64,000 nt of DNA from Nereocystis luetkeana (Eukaryota > Sar > Phaeophyceae > Laminariales > Laminariaceae), in the NCBI GenBank assembly GCA_031213475.1, contig JARUPZ010000005.1, forward strand, positions 4,379,732 to 4,443,731, read 5' to 3'. Under the pieces are notes generated by a model, which was given only the letters and a program-made list of their open reading frames with translations, did no database searches and had not been told where the DNA came from. Each line of letters starts with the position of its first letter. Within the stretch, counting starts at the first letter, position 1. Both the position numbers and the translations under genes were made by a program. This document shows positions 23,675 to 36,500 of this stretch, piece after piece.

Positions 23675-23763
23675 CCCCTTTAGAACCGCAGTCCCGTTTT
23701 GGGGACAAACCACCCAATGTTCAAGTAGTTTGTCCCCAAAACGGGACTGCGGTTCTAGAGGGG
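23675..23763. mobile_element. TTAA-hairpin element
   Basis: A full 89-base hairpin, TTAA at 23,671-23,674 and 23,764-23,767. Confidence 0.85.
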
Positions 23764-23827
23764 TTAAACAGAGCCTCCGATACATCTCTGCAGGTCAGAT
23801 ATCCAGCAAGACTGATGCTGGCTGCTA

Positions 23828-23932
23828 TTACGGGGAATCATACTTAATAGGACCTACGGTACAGACAAAAACCTACACACTTCCCTTTGTTTACCACCAA
23901 TATTTGGTCCTATTTACTATGGCCCCCCGTAG
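23828..23932. mobile_element. TA-hairpin MITE, copy 9
   Basis: A complete copy, TTACGGGGAATCATACTTAA to GGCCCCCCGTAG, flanked by TA. Confidence 0.85.
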
Positions 23933-23987
23933 TAGGTGTCTGTCTCAGTTCCTGCTTACACCGCGCCATCGATTGCGTCTTCGTCTA

Positions 23988-24092
23988 TTACGGGGGACCA
24001 TAGTTAACAGGACCTATGGTATCCATAAAAACCTATATGTTTAACCATTTTTACTAACAATATTTGGTCCTGTTAACTATGGCCCCCCGTAA
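23988..24092. mobile_element. TA-hairpin MITE, copy 10
   Basis: A complete copy only 55 bases after the preceding one, flanked by TA/TA. The 22.6-24.1 kb stretch holds five copies. Confidence 0.88.
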
Positions 24093-25205
24093 TAGGTGCA
24101 TTGACGCGCGAATGGTGTCCGGAGGTTGTGTTGTTGTGACGAGTGACGGGGGCGTTCGTGCTCGTAGGTGGTGAAATGGTGTTGAGCACAGAGTAACGAA
24201 TACAACAACCGATTCAAGAGGCAATATCGCTCGTGCCTCATGGACTCACGGACGCCCACTGCTCTATTGATACAGCAGAAAGCTGGTCGTGGGATAGTGG
24301 CCGGACGAGGATCTCAGACACCCATATTATCATCGGTTGCGTTGCCCCCGTGTAATGCATTCCTGTGCATGCACCTGTATTCAGCCTATGCGTTTGATGC
24401 AAGCAAATGATTTGCATTGCGGGGCTGGGCGGGGTGCTGAGCACTTCCTTGACTACTGTTTCTTATTCCGTAAGTTGGGTTCCTTATGAAATACACCGCT
24501 TTGTGCCCGAATATCGCGAATAGGGCCCGTATTAACGAGTTTTTTTTTTTTTTTATGATAATCCACCATCATTTTTTTCATTTGATGTGATTTGCATTTG
24601 ATTGGTCGAAAAGTGAATCACCAAACAGGCGCTTTAAATGAAAAATGAAAATATAAAATTCGACAACAAGGCTTTCGGGACTTTTTTTCCTCAAAGGTAT
24701 GTGATTCGAACGGGAGTTCACATAGCGACAAGAGGTGGTCGCTAACGGAACGCAACGCTTTCGCGCGGCTGAGAGAGAAGCGCCAGAGTCCACGAGAATC
24801 ATCGCGGAGAGCAAGCACGCCATGGGTCCTACGGATACAAACACATGGCAGCAACAACAGTGGCAGTATCGTCTGCAGATGCTACTAGCGCAGGAAGGTG
24901 TACCGTCGGTGCTGCCAGTTGAACGCCGATAGCAGAAGCAGCAGCAGCAGCAACAGTAACACCGACACCAAGAACAGCAGCATCGGTGACTCGTATTATA
25001 GCAGCTTACACTCTGCCTCCCCAACCGCGTGGTGGGCTTCCCCACCTTGCTCGCGTTATAGACCTTTTGTCGGCATCGTAGGCCCTGTCCGTCATTCCCG
25101 GTAAGACCCAGAGTAATAGTTTCCACGAAATTCTGTTCAAATCAAATCAAATCAAATCAAATTCATTTTTTTCTATTCGTTTATCCTGATTTTATTTTTC
25201 GGTGT
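24093..25205. other. No gene called
   Basis: Contains a T-run (24,540-24,554), CAG-rich sequence (24,930-25,000) and (AATCA)n at 25,138-25,162. Minus-strand frames are Cys/Ser-rich and unconvincing. Confidence 0.45.
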
Positions 25206-25294
25206 CCCTTTTAGGACCGCAGTCCCGTTTTGGAGACAAGCGACTCAAATGATAAGTAGTGTGTCCCGAAAATGGGACTGCGATCCTAGAAGGG
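25206..25294. mobile_element. TTAA-hairpin element
   Basis: A full hairpin; the right TTAA is intact and the left has become GTGT. Confidence 0.78.
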
Positions 25295-25299
25295 TTAAG

Positions 25300-25432
25300 A
25301 CGGGCCCTTAATCGCGATATGTATGGGATAGGCGATAGGCGATACAAGGTAGTATTTTCATCGACGATTAATCGCGATCAAAACAAACCAAAAGGAAATT
25401 AAAAATCGCATTAATCGTGTCGCACCTACCAA
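25300..25432. repeat. ATTAATCGCGAT palindromic repeat
   Basis: AATCGCGATATGTATGGG ... AAAAATCGCATTAATCGTGT then CGCACC. It shares its right end with 33,225-33,345. Confidence 0.5.
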
Positions 25433-26994
25433 TATAGATGTATCTTAGCGCGATTTTACAAAACTTCTGTTGTGTGCATGTACTCGTAGATCAATGACTA
25501 TATGTGTACGCAGGTTCGTCATTTTTTCGAATTTTTGCCAACTTTTCTCTTCGTACGAGCGCTTTTCAGCAAAACAGTAAAAGTGCTCGGACACATGAAG
25601 CCCGGCCGGACACATTGGTCTAGGTCTCTTCGCGATCCGTGCACTCTGGAGCGCGTGGCGGGCGCTCAAAGTTTTTTCTTTCCGGCGGGAGTGGATAAGA
25701 CAATTTCCCTGGTTTCAGTACGAGAGGCCTTACTATGTACGGACGTATCGGTAAATGTTGTCTGTTTTCTCCCCTAGGCTCTCATCAGCTGTGCGCACAC
25801 AGCTCAGACATGTACCAGGTACACAACCGACAACATGCACAGATCCCATCGTTCCAACGCTGCCGCCCACACGCATGTACAGATCCCATTGTTCCAATGC
25901 TGCCGCCCACACGCCGTGCGTGTGCGACACACCCGTGTGCGCAGTGTTGCTGTGGCTGGTTGTGTTTGTCGGAGTATTCCACCGTTTGCCAGTTTTTTTT
26001 TAACACGTATGTACGCAGGCTGACGTACATCCCTGTACATTTTTTTTGTGTTGTTGCACGGAGCCCCGACCACCGCCCAGACAACAATAGCAACAGACCA
26101 CAGAGCGTGCTTACCTCCAGCTGCCTACAGCACCACAACCCTGCTGCCCAGCAGCAGCAGCAGTGGGCACACCTTGCGCGTATCGAAGATCGTACTGCGC
26201 ATATCGCTGTGTGTGATCCAACATTGCCATTGCTCCAGCTGTGCTCAGCACAGTGCGCCAACAGCAGCAGCAGGCAGGGTATGCGCATGTGGAAGACCCG
26301 CGCTGTACGCTCAGTACTACTGTAGTGTTCGTTGTTGTTGTCAGCGGCATTGACCTATGCACGCGTACCTTCCGCGAAGTGTGACCGGCATTTTTTGCTC
26401 GGTACCGATTGTCCCCGATATGTTCGTCGACTCGAGTATATACAACAAAAACAAATCGTTCGTACAAGCATCGTGTACATACAACAGCGTTCGTACTAGA
26501 TGAACATACTGACAGCAGTAGTTAGTGACTGCAGTGTGCCGTACACTGCTGACCGATAGATCCTAGAGCCAGCTGAAAGGGGATCAGTACACGCACGTTC
26601 CTTTGTCGCAGCACGCGTATCTTCTGCTGTCGTACAGGTATCAGACAACATGACATTTTACAGCAGCACTGCTGTAGACGCAGTCGGGCCTACACAAGCT
26701 ACTCTGCTGCTCTAGGAGATCCTGCAATGTGTTTTAGGTTGCGTAAAAAACACGACATGCAAGCTATACGAGCACTCCTCTTGGTGTCACACTGCTGTCG
26801 CTGTAACACGTGTCTCGGAGGTTCGATTTCCAGCTTCCGCTTTTTTTTTTGCACTCCTGGCTTTTTTTTCACCAGTACATCCACCTTGCTTTTCTGAACG
26901 TACCTGGTATGATATAATAACACAAGTTGTGTGTTTTTACCCAAGGCACAGATTTTGGGCGCGCTTACGTGTGGTGTGCGTTCATACCTCAGCA
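25433..26994. other. No gene called; CAGCAG-rich
   Basis: A short tandem duplication, ACAGATCCCATCGTTCCAAC / GCTGCCGCCCACACGC, at 25,836-25,915. Many CTGCTG/CAGCAG triplets and one TACCAGGTA at 25,813. Confidence 0.45.
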
Positions 26995-27740
26995 TTTCAC
27001 AGCTACTCCCAATACTTGGGAGTAGAGCAAAGTATGTTCGAGAAAATGCTGCTATACGAGTTACTCCCTTCACTCCACTCGCAGTATTTCGGGGGTTTTG
27101 TACACCAGATTCTGCGAGTACACGCAACATTTTGAGGTTCTGTACTACTGCTTCAGATGCTACTGCTGTGTATACTTTCGGGCTCGCACTAATCCGGGGC
27201 TCTCGCTACCGCTGCTGTCGTGGATACTGCCTGTTGTGCTGCAAGTATCTCGGGGTTCTGTACCACGGGTATTGCGAGAAGTATTATATATAGTCTTCTA
27301 TTAATAGCAGTATTTCATTCGTTGGTAGCGTTCGTATTACTGCTTCTGCGAGTACTCGCAGTAAATTCCGAAATACCCTCAATATGCCCAGTATACTTCG
27401 AGTATGACGTATACTTCGACCGGCTGTGCACCGTGTCGACAAATTCTCAAGCCCATTGTTCGGCACAAGACACTCCCAGATAGTCCCACGAGTGGGAGTT
27501 GAAGCAAATTACTTTCGCTGGGGACAACTCGAGTATATTTTTATATACCAGGTATGCACTGCGAGGAATAGTGTTTCCATACTGCGGGTACATACTTGCC
27601 TGTGCTCTCGGGGTTCGGTACTGCTCATACTCTCATTACTCTCAGTATGTGGGCCTTCTCAGTACTCGCAATACTTTAGCCGCCAGTACTCCAATACTCT
27701 CAGTACTCGGACAACGATTTGTTCTCGAGCATTTTCCTGT
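26995..27740. repeat. REP-E copy 2
   Basis: The same grammar as copy 1: CCCAATACTTGGGAGTAGAG at one end, CTCGCAGTATTTCGGGG blocks, and AGTCCCACGAGTGGGAGTTG, then CATACTCTCATTACTCTCAG. Confidence 0.6.
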
Positions 27741-28531
27741 GAAACCTTTTATGTTACCCTGAGGACCAAGGACACTTACTTTGCGGGAATACATATTGTA
27801 TTTGCTGTGTCTTACTCAGCCGGTCACAACATATTAAGGCGTAACCTCGACTTCAGGCAACTTTGTTGTGCGTACGTTTACGCCGCATACATTGAACTTA
27901 TCGCGCGAGTCATCTGTTTGGGATCAATATCCACTTACCGGTACCCTATTTATACGTATGCAGTATGGTATTATTGTAGTATAATGACCCCCCACGAATT
28001 CCGCAACAGCAGTATAAGTCTGTCCTAAAAAAATTGCGTGTGTATGGGATACAGCTATTAAATAACTGCTGTACTACTAAACAGGTGTGCAGGATTTCAT
28101 ACGAACGAATATTATTTCGCTCTTGCGCCACTCCCCTAAGCACCTCCCGGACAGCTTGTAATATAATACTGCTGTGTATACGAAGAATGGTGCTGTACGA
28201 GTATCGCCAACGACACAGCCGATATTTCACGTACCAGGGTATCAGGTATGGGTTAGCCCAGACGACGCGTGGCTTGGTCATTCTTATCATCTCGTACAAC
28301 AGGGGGATAGGACTTCCATGGAATACAACCATGAACGACGGACGTGCTCCAGTTGTCCAACTTGAACAAGTTCGCCAGCTTGAACATGTTCGGACGTCCG
28401 CACCGACGTGCCGGACCCGAAAGCAAGAATTGTACCAGATAGCGCTTTCCTATCGCCATCATATACAAAAACCAGCCGGCGCCTTCGTCACTGCCGCTAC
28501 AACTGCTACTACTACTCGCACTGCTGTTGCT

Positions 28532-28862
28532 GTAGTTGGCTGGAGTTGCATCAGAAAAGTGAAAAGTACGAGCCAGAGCAGCCTGATCTATTGATTGATA
28601 GTGGGCTACCTGCCGCTACCGGCACTCTCGTATCGTGGTACAGCACCTACCAGGTACGCGGTATCATGCTCGTAGTTTACACGTAGTTGGCTGGAGTTGC
28701 ATCAGAAAAGGGAAAAGTACGAGCCAGAGCAGCCTGATCTATTGATTAATACGTACCAGGTACCTGGTACCAGGTAGTGGGCTACCTGCCGCTACCGCCA
28801 CTATCGTATCGTGGTACAGCACCTACCAGGTACGTGGTCGTATCATACTCGTAGTTTACGCG
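28532..28862 (+). repeat. Tandem duplication, ~151 bp unit
   Basis: Units at 28,532-28,682 and 28,683-28,862 are nearly identical (GTAGTTGGCTGGAGTTGCAT). The second is longer because GATA-GTGGG has become ATA-[CGTA CCAGGTA CCTGGTA CCAGGTA]-GTGGG (28,752-28,776). Confidence 0.85.
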
Positions 28863-29020
28863 TAGCCGAGAATGAACAAGGCACCGACAGCATTGACGCT
28901 ACCTGTACAGCAACAACATCCCTATATTAGGTTACCCAGCGACTACACTATCATACTCGTAGGTCTGAGCTATTACACTACCCATGTTCCGAGTCCAAAC
29001 GTCAACATGGGAGCACTTAC

Positions 29021-29126
29021 CTGGAATGCGACCAAACGTCAGCCAGCCCCCCGCGGCGAGCTTATCCTCGGCGTGCATGATGAAAGCCAAAATATTGACT
29101 CCCAGAAGATAGGTCGTAAGCACCAT
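29021..29126 (-). CDS. Isolated exon resembling DUF1294 membrane protein
   Basis: On the minus strand an ATG at 29,126 (AAAATGG context) opens MVLTTYLLGVNILAFIMHAE, then DKLAAGGWLTFGRIP, and stops at the strong donor CCAG|GTAAGT. A hydrophobic helix with a conserved Asn, then DK, then R-I-P followed by a split Gly/Glu codon, matches the DUF1294 pattern N..aF...DK..A..g..RiPE. The next exon would restore Glu if it starts AG or AA. I did not find that exon downstream. The open frame continues upstream of the ATG to a stop near 29,285, and an acceptor-like CTGCAG lies near 29,150, so the start is not secure. Head-to-head with the ankyrin gene. Confidence 0.4.
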
Positions 29127-29284
29127 TTTCTTTTGCTGGGTCAGGCTGCAGGTAGGTAGCCAAGGTCTCCCCTCTCTCGGGCGCGCGAGGTGGACTTGTG
29201 GGATGCGGTCCACGAAAGGGCAAAGGGCGTTGAAATGCAGCAACTGCTCTTTGTGTTTATTTCCCGATGTTCTTGTGATCAACT

Positions 29285-30457
29285 AGCACCGCAGGGACCG
29301 TATGGAGAAGCACTGCTGAGGCAAGCGACTGACAAGGCCTGAGTCCGTGGAGAAAAGTACTTTTCACTGGACGGGCAATCGCCTCGGCTTGCGAAGACTG
29401 CGAGCAGTGGAAGCAAGAATTCAGCAGATCTCTCACAAGCCCGACCGGTCGTAGATGGGGTTTTATAGTACTTCGGAGGCCGATATTCTGAGGGGATCAA
29501 AATACCCTCAGACAGCGATGACCCTGCCTGTGTGTCGCGCCCAGCCTGTTGCATGCGATAGCTGAGACTCCCCACTTTTCGCCACTTTCAACAGGCAGAC
29601 AATAGAGAACTAGGACCAGGGAAACGCTCTCGCCAAGTCGGAGCCGCTTTTGCGTTGAAGAACGGAGTGGAACGGGTGACCGGAGCGGCTTGAGGTGGAA
29701 TTCTTTACCCAGACAGGTACTCGTACTCATAGGGTGCTTTTTATTTGTTGCCCCATGCATGAGGAGCGATGTACAGCAGCAAGCCGCAGAAGAAGCACCC
29801 GCGGCAGCACCGGCACAGGCACCAGTAGCAGCACCAGCAGCGGTACCAGCAGCAGCAGCAGAAGGAGCGGCACAAGCCAAAGCTTCCTCCCACGAGGAAG
29901 TAGGCGACCGCCCCGCCACACCGACCCTCATGCCCATGCACCAACCGAAACTCCCCCTAAAAATATATATGATCCATGTTCTTTGTCTCCGCGCCGCACT
30001 CGCTTCCTCTCCCGGGGTCCCCCCCCCTCTACTCTGTCGGCGCCTATTTCTTACTTCGAGCCTTCCTTTTCCCCCCGGCTTGCTGCCCACCTGCCTTGCC
30101 TACCGTACCTGCCTGCCTGCCCCTCCTTTCCCCTTCGCGTGGTGCTCGCTCCCCTAATCGAACCGAACCAAACCGGGATCGGTCGATCGGTTCGGCCTGG
30201 GGTGGGTTTGTTGGTGGTGTGTGTGTTCGTTGTGTGTTCCGACTTTTTTTTTTTCTTCACTTGTTTCATCAAGTTGTGGGTGGATCTCTCATCATCTGCC
30301 TTCTCAGCTCTCAGCTGGGCCTCTCGGAACGACCCTACGACTAGGCCAGGCTATTATAGGCTCTGAAAACCAACACTGGGAAAGGGGCGGAGGCGGGAAG
30401 GAGGACGGAGAGGGAGGGGGGGAGGGGGGGGGGCTTGCTTAGCGGACTGGAGGAAGG
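29285..30457. promoter_or_regulatory. Region between the two head-to-head coding starts
   Basis: It separates the minus-strand DUF1294-like exon and the plus-strand exon 1. It contains a GCA/CAG-rich tract (29,775-29,875), T- and G-runs, and a TATA-like TATTATAGG near 30,350. A shared promoter is only an inference from the gene arrangement. Confidence 0.25.
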
Positions 30458-30593
30458 ATGGGGAGGGCCTCGAAGAAGGCGGCGTTACGCCCGTCGGACC
30501 CCGCTGTGTTGGAATTTATAGAGGCGGCGGCGATTGGGGATGTGCGAACGGTGAAGAAGTTGGCGAAGGCGGCCACTTGCGAGGTGGATGCCG
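30458..30593 (+). CDS. Exon 1: start codon and first ankyrin helix pair
   Basis: It encodes a basic N-terminus (MGRASKKAALRP) and then an ankyrin-like helix pair (EFIEAAAIGDVRTVKKLAKA) ending CEVDA. The donor is G|GTGAGC, phase 1. Joined to exon 2 it reads EVDAD-VDGVTAVM, the normal spacing between the end of one ankyrin repeat and the next. That supports the link despite an 11.1 kb intron. An in-frame TAG lies about 20 bases upstream of the ATG. A weak TATA-like TATTATAGG is near 30,350. Confidence 0.6.
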
Positions 30594-33500
30594 GTGAGCG
30601 ACAGGGAGAGAGAGAGGTTCAGAGAGAGGGGGGTTCAGGTTCAGGGTGGGTGAAAGAAACAGGCATATACCATAAGTCATGCGTACTGGTATCGCAGCAT
30701 GGAGAGCTACAGCAGCAGTGCTGCTCGTATCGTAACACAGCAGCAGTAGTAGTACTATTATTTATAATACTGCTGCTTGCTCCTGCTGCTGCTGCTGCAA
30801 GTACGTCAGTTGTCAGTTGTCAGTACAGCAGTACGAAGCCAAGACGGGCACCCAGCAAAACGAACAGAATCAATGACAGAACACAGAACAAACAAGAACA
30901 CAGATGGAACGAGACAAGTTGAATGAACGCAGCAGTGAGGTTTTGGTCCATACGATACGTACTGCCTGCTGTTGTACCAAAAGATGCCTGCTTTTAATAG
31001 CGACACGAGACACGAGGACATATTAGGTGCATTCTTATGGGAGAGAGGAGAGCGTTTTTTCCATAATTTCCAAAGTTTGGAAATAATTGGAGATATGTAT
31101 CAATATACGGAGGCGTTCTGTCACTATTCGTGAAATTCTTCAGGTTCATTCTTTTTATCGGAGAGCGTTCTCCCCATAATTTCCAAAGTTTGGAAATAAT
31201 TGGAGATATATATCAATATACGGAGGCGTTCTGTCACTATTCGTGAAATTCTCCAGAACCAAAAATATCAAGTTCATAACATTCCCATATTTGGAAAAAA
31301 AAACAGGAAAATGTGGGAGATTGAAAAATTGCGCGAAAAAAATGTCGAAAAATTGGGAAAAAAAACTCTCCGATAAGAATGACCCTCCAAAAATATCAAG
31401 TTCGTTAATATCATTCCAATATTTGGAAAAAAAAAACCCAGGAAAATATGGAAGCTTGAAAAATTGCGCGAAAAAAATGTGGACAAATTAGGAAAAAAAA
31501 CTCTCCGATCAGAATGACCCTTATTAATAGTATAAATGCTACCACAGGTGCGAGTTTTTTTTTTTTTTTTTTGCTCATCCCATTTACCAGTATTATCTAT
31601 CTTCACCCATCTTCTTCTTTCTCTCCTTCCAGCTCGTAACTCAGATCCGGGGTCAGCAGGCTCTTCTCCCCCCTTCCCGCTACGGTACGTGCCTTCATTT
31701 TTATCGCGAGAATATTTCAGCCTTTTCTTCCCTCGTCGACTCGCATCGAATTGTGCCTACCCACGCTGCAAGGCGCTCTCAACAAATGAATCATTTTTTT
31801 TATTTTTGCAAATAAAGTCAAAGTCCGACCCACCTGGGGCTCGAACCCAGGACTCAAACAAGTAGAATTCGAGGTTAACCACTTGAACCACCGGGGCGAC
31901 CGGTTGGGTAGGAAGAACGGATTTACCCTTTTACGACCGCAGTCCCGTTTTGGAGACAAATTACTCAGACTTTGAGTGGTTGGTCCCGAAAACGGGGCTG
32001 CAGTCCTAACACACACTCTGCTGCAGCACCTTGTCATACGTACGATCAGGGTTCGTTTGTCGTTCGTTCGTCCTACTGCTTGCCGTAGTCCTGCCGTCCT
32101 TTCATTGCTACTGGTGTCTGATGCACCCTGGTCATACGATACGCGCAGGGTTCGTTCGTCGTTCGTCCCAGTGCGTGCTCCCCGACCTTTGTTTCTTCCG
32201 TCCGTAATCCATACCATTAACATTGATAGAACCCCATCACTCCTAAAACCCTACCTGGTAGGTACATGCTATCAACTTCCATCACGTTTTGGCCCCTTCC
32301 GTCCGTCCGTCCTTCCTTCCTTCCTTCCTTCCTTCCTTCCTTCTACTCCTCGGACAGATCATCTACAGATAGATGATCTACGGATAGATAATCTACAGAT
32401 AGTTCATCTACAGATAGATCATCTACAGTTGGAGCACCTAGATTATCTGAAACCTAAGCTGCCGTTTTAAGATGTTGGACAGGATTTTGTACACTTGACT
32501 GTTGTACAACGGCAGTAGAAGTACAGATCCAACCCAGCGGGAAACATTAACATTTGCCAGATCATGTACTTACCCGGTAGATTTATACGGTTCCCGCCCG
32601 GCAACATGCATGATCTGGAACGTACAGATCATTCAGATCTTCGTACAGACCATTCAGATCTTCGTACAGATCATTCAGATCACCTGCCCTGCAAGCTTTT
32701 GAACTAATAATAATAGTATTACGAGTTTTCTCCCCTCCCGCTGTTTTCTCGTTTCTTCTATATACATTTGCTGCTTTGCTGCCTGTGTGCCAGGTAACTA
32801 ATACCTGTACGCAGGTATCTGGTATTCTGTTGGCTGTTGGCAGTGTTGTAAATCGCGTTTTGCGATCACGGTTTGATCGTTTATCGTGATATATATACCA
32901 GGTACTTAAGTAGTATACCAGGTACTACATACCGGTACAGCATTATAGTCTTCGCGAAAATATCTTCCGCGATCACGATATAGCTGAAACGCAAAAACGC
33001 CTCGGAAACCCTCTGTGAAACACTACAGGGGCAACGTTGCCAACTATTTGTTCCCTGTTTCCTGTTTCGTCTTACAACTTACAACATGGAGCTCATTTTC
33101 ATTTCGTTGTTCACCAAATACTCGCACCGCCTGTACATTCCTACGAACATGAGACCCTGGTTTTCGATATTGTTCAGGATTTTTACGGTTGTCTCGTTAG
33201 AGGACCATTTTCCTGCCCGATATCCGAAATATATGCGATTACTCGCGATTACTCGCGATATATATGCGATTATTTGTTTCGTTTGCGATCAATCGCGATT
33301 AAAAAATCAAAAAGACGATATTATCGCATTAATCGTGTGGCACCTTTCTTGGCGCGATATCCGACCCTGTCTGTTGCATTGTCGGTCGCCCCGGTGGTTC
33401 AAGTGGTTAACCTCGAATTCTACTTGTGTTTGAGTCCTGGGTTCGAGCACCAGGTGGGTCGGACCTTTGACTTTATTTTATTTGCAAAAATAAAAATAGA

Positions 33501-36500
33501 AAGGATTCAATTGTTGAGAGCGCCTTGCAGCGTGGGTAGGCACAATTCGATGCGAGTCGACGAGGGAAGAAAAAGGCTGAAATCTTCTCGCGATAAAAAA
33601 TGAAGGCACGTACCGTAGCGGGAAGGGAGCGGGAAGAGCCTGCTATGTGACCCCGGATCTGAGTTACGAGTTGGAAGGAGAGAGAGAAGAAGATGTGCGA
33701 AGATAATGAATGGGATGAGCAAATTAAAAAAAAATTATATATATATCCAAGAATCAAAGTCGGCTCTTGTTCTGCCCGCTCCTCACTGCGGTACGTGCTT
33801 CGCATTTCTTTGTATCGCGAGATCACAAAGTGGGCCACTTTCTTCCTTGACCCTTTCAGGACTGCAGTCTCGTTTCGGGGGCAATTGGAGACAAATTACT
33901 TGGAATTTGAGTGGCTTGTCCCCATAACGGGACTGGAGTTCTAAAAGGGTTAATTAACCCACCACGCGATACGAGTGCAAGGGCCCGTTGCGCTCTCGAC
34001 CGCAGTTGGTTCTCGTCTGAAAGTATACGCTTCCATCCTGTAAACGTGTACCTGGTATACGGAGACTCGAAAGTATTCGTGCCGATTCTACATTTTTTTT
34101 TTTTTTTTTTTTTTCTCATCCCATTCATTATCTTCGCCCATCTTCTTCTCTCTCTCCTTCCAACTCGTAACTCAGATCCGGGGTCACATAGCAGGCCCTT
34201 CTACCCCCTTCCCGCTACGGTACGTCCCTTCATTTTTATCGCGAGAAGATTTCAGCCTTTTTCTTCCCTCGTCGACTCGCATCGAATTGTACATGGAGCA
34301 TTATCACGAATATGTGTGTGTTCTTTACATTAAACCGTTCTTTCTACCCGTCGACACCCAGCACAAGCACAACCAGTGTCCGTGCCGATTCTTCAATCCT
34401 ATTAATGGAAGAGATAAAAGTTATGTGGTCACAATGCTACGTCACAGAGATACTACGTTGTCATGTACCAGGGTACCAGGTATGCAGTAAGCACAGCAGT
34501 GGGCAATGCAAAATGCAATGCCATGTCATTATACTATTAATAGATACGACAGGCACGAGATACACATTCTATGAAAGAGAGAAACGAAAGGAAAAAATCA
34601 AAAAGAAAACAAAAACAAAAAACAAGACAAATCGAAAGAGAAAAATAAAAAAGGAAAGGGAAAACTGGAAGAAACAACCTGTCGTGCCCCCCCCCCCCGC
34701 AGGCGAGGTGGCCAACACTCGAAAAAGAACGAGCTGGAAAAAAAAGGAAAAAATGACAAAAACACCACTGCTCGTAAACAGAGTAAGACAAAGAACCAAG
34801 AAAAAAATAACAAAGGGAACATAACAGGCAGACCAAAGCCCAAAGCACCCTCCAGGTGGCGGCAGCAGTTTGTGGTACGAGTAGTATAGCCAGGTTCTCC
34901 CTGCTAATCCGCCTGGTACCTTGCTACCCAGACTGCCGTCTCCGCCCTGCGTTCGTCAACTAAACCCAGCCCCTTGGCGTCAGACAATACGAAACGAGCA
35001 GAGCAGGTTCGTCATCCAACCACGCCACACGACTACGGCTTACCAGGTATCAATCAGAAAAGGAAGAGAAATAAATAAAATGAAAATTACGGAGAATCAG
35101 CGCAACAAAGAAAATAGACCACCGGGGCGACCGGTGCCTGTCAAAGGTGTCACAGCAGGAGACAGCACTTTCACCCCTTGACAAGACAGCGAGCAAACCT
35201 TGCCTGCCCTGACATGCCTTTGACTGACACCAAAATACTACCAGTACGTTTTAGTGTCCAATACTCGGCCCTAGACCCTTGACCGCGCACGTTTTGCGTT
35301 GCTTGACATGCCTCCTGCCATTTTTGATGGTTGGTACTGCTGTGTTATACCGCTATTATCCCCTTTAGCACCGCACTCCCATACTTGGGTACAATTCAGT
35401 CTAATTATAAGTAGTTTGTCCCCAAAACGGGACTGGGGTCCTAAGAGGGTTACATATTAATATTAATGTCAACAACAGAGTATCGGGATCAGGTACCAGG
35501 TACCAGGTAGATCATATCACAATTCGTGCCAGGTATATTATATATACGCGTTGTTATTATTATTGTTGTTGTTGTTGTTGTTGCTGTTCTCACGTAAACC
35601 TTCAGGACCGCAGCTCGGTTTCGAGGATGAAATGCTTGAAATTTGACTGGGTTGTCCCCAAAATGGGACTGCAGTTCTAAAAGGGAGTCCCGTGGTCACA
35701 CGAAGGTGCTGGGGCTCTTGTTGTTGTTGTTGTTCTCACATTAACTCTCTGACGAAGGAGTCCGTGGTCACACAAAGGTGCTGGAGCCCTATTAATAGGA
35801 AGATCCGAAAAAAAAACGAAAATTCGGCTGCCTCAAAATATACAAGACGGAGAAAGCGCACACGAGCTAAAACCAATGTACAAACTGAACGAGCATGGCC
35901 GCGGGTATATCCTCTCAACTATAACATAGAGAACCCCCGTTCCCACCACTAACCAACTCGTGGCTGCTGACTACAGCGGATACTGTCTGAAGTGCTTGCT
36001 GCCTGCACCGTACGAAACGCACGGTAGTCGTGAAAACGAAAGAGGAACACACCTGCCTGCTATCTGGAGTGCTGTCAGAGTGAAGACTCGCGGATATGCA
36101 GTGAAAAAAGGAGCAATCGAACCTTTTTACTACCACACGAATATCAACGACCGCCATCTCTTCCTGGACTGTCTGACACAAAAAGGTGCAGCACAGTTAT
36201 GATACCACGTCCCTGATATCGCATTTCCCCATGAAGGGTATACAACTCGTTGACCTACAAAGACCAGTGACGACGTTAATAACAAGTAGCGGTAGATACT
36301 ATTCTGCCTCGTGAAAAACAATACCTGGTACCAGGAAAAAAGAAACTTTGACTGCTTCTCTCGTGATGAAAGTGTGCGCGCAGATCATGGGTCTCCGTGC
36401 ACCGTCTTCCTGCGGCCAACGTCTTCCTGCCGCTCTTCATGGCCGCCTCATCGCCTTGGCCCAATCCACCCGCTCCTTTGCGCGTGCACTCGTTGCCATT

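Noticed and set aside
7482..24092. CRISPR-like array of ~105-base repeats
   Set aside because: Repeats are irregularly spaced hairpins with TA duplications in eukaryotic DNA, so they are MITEs.
29690..30157. Ala/Pro-rich open frame with a hydrophobic start
   Set aside because: It starts at TTG rather than ATG, depends on a GCA/CAG repeat tract and has long shadow frames on both strands; no domain or splice context.
31822..31901. Possible tRNA gene on the minus strand
   Set aside because: The same sequence with the same downstream body and A-run occurs at 33.4 and 38.6 kb, so it is the head of a SINE; no complete cloverleaf was evident.
35117..35137. Short match to the SINE-A head (ACCACCGGGGCGACCGGTG)
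   Set aside because: About 20 bases only; too short to call an insertion with confidence.
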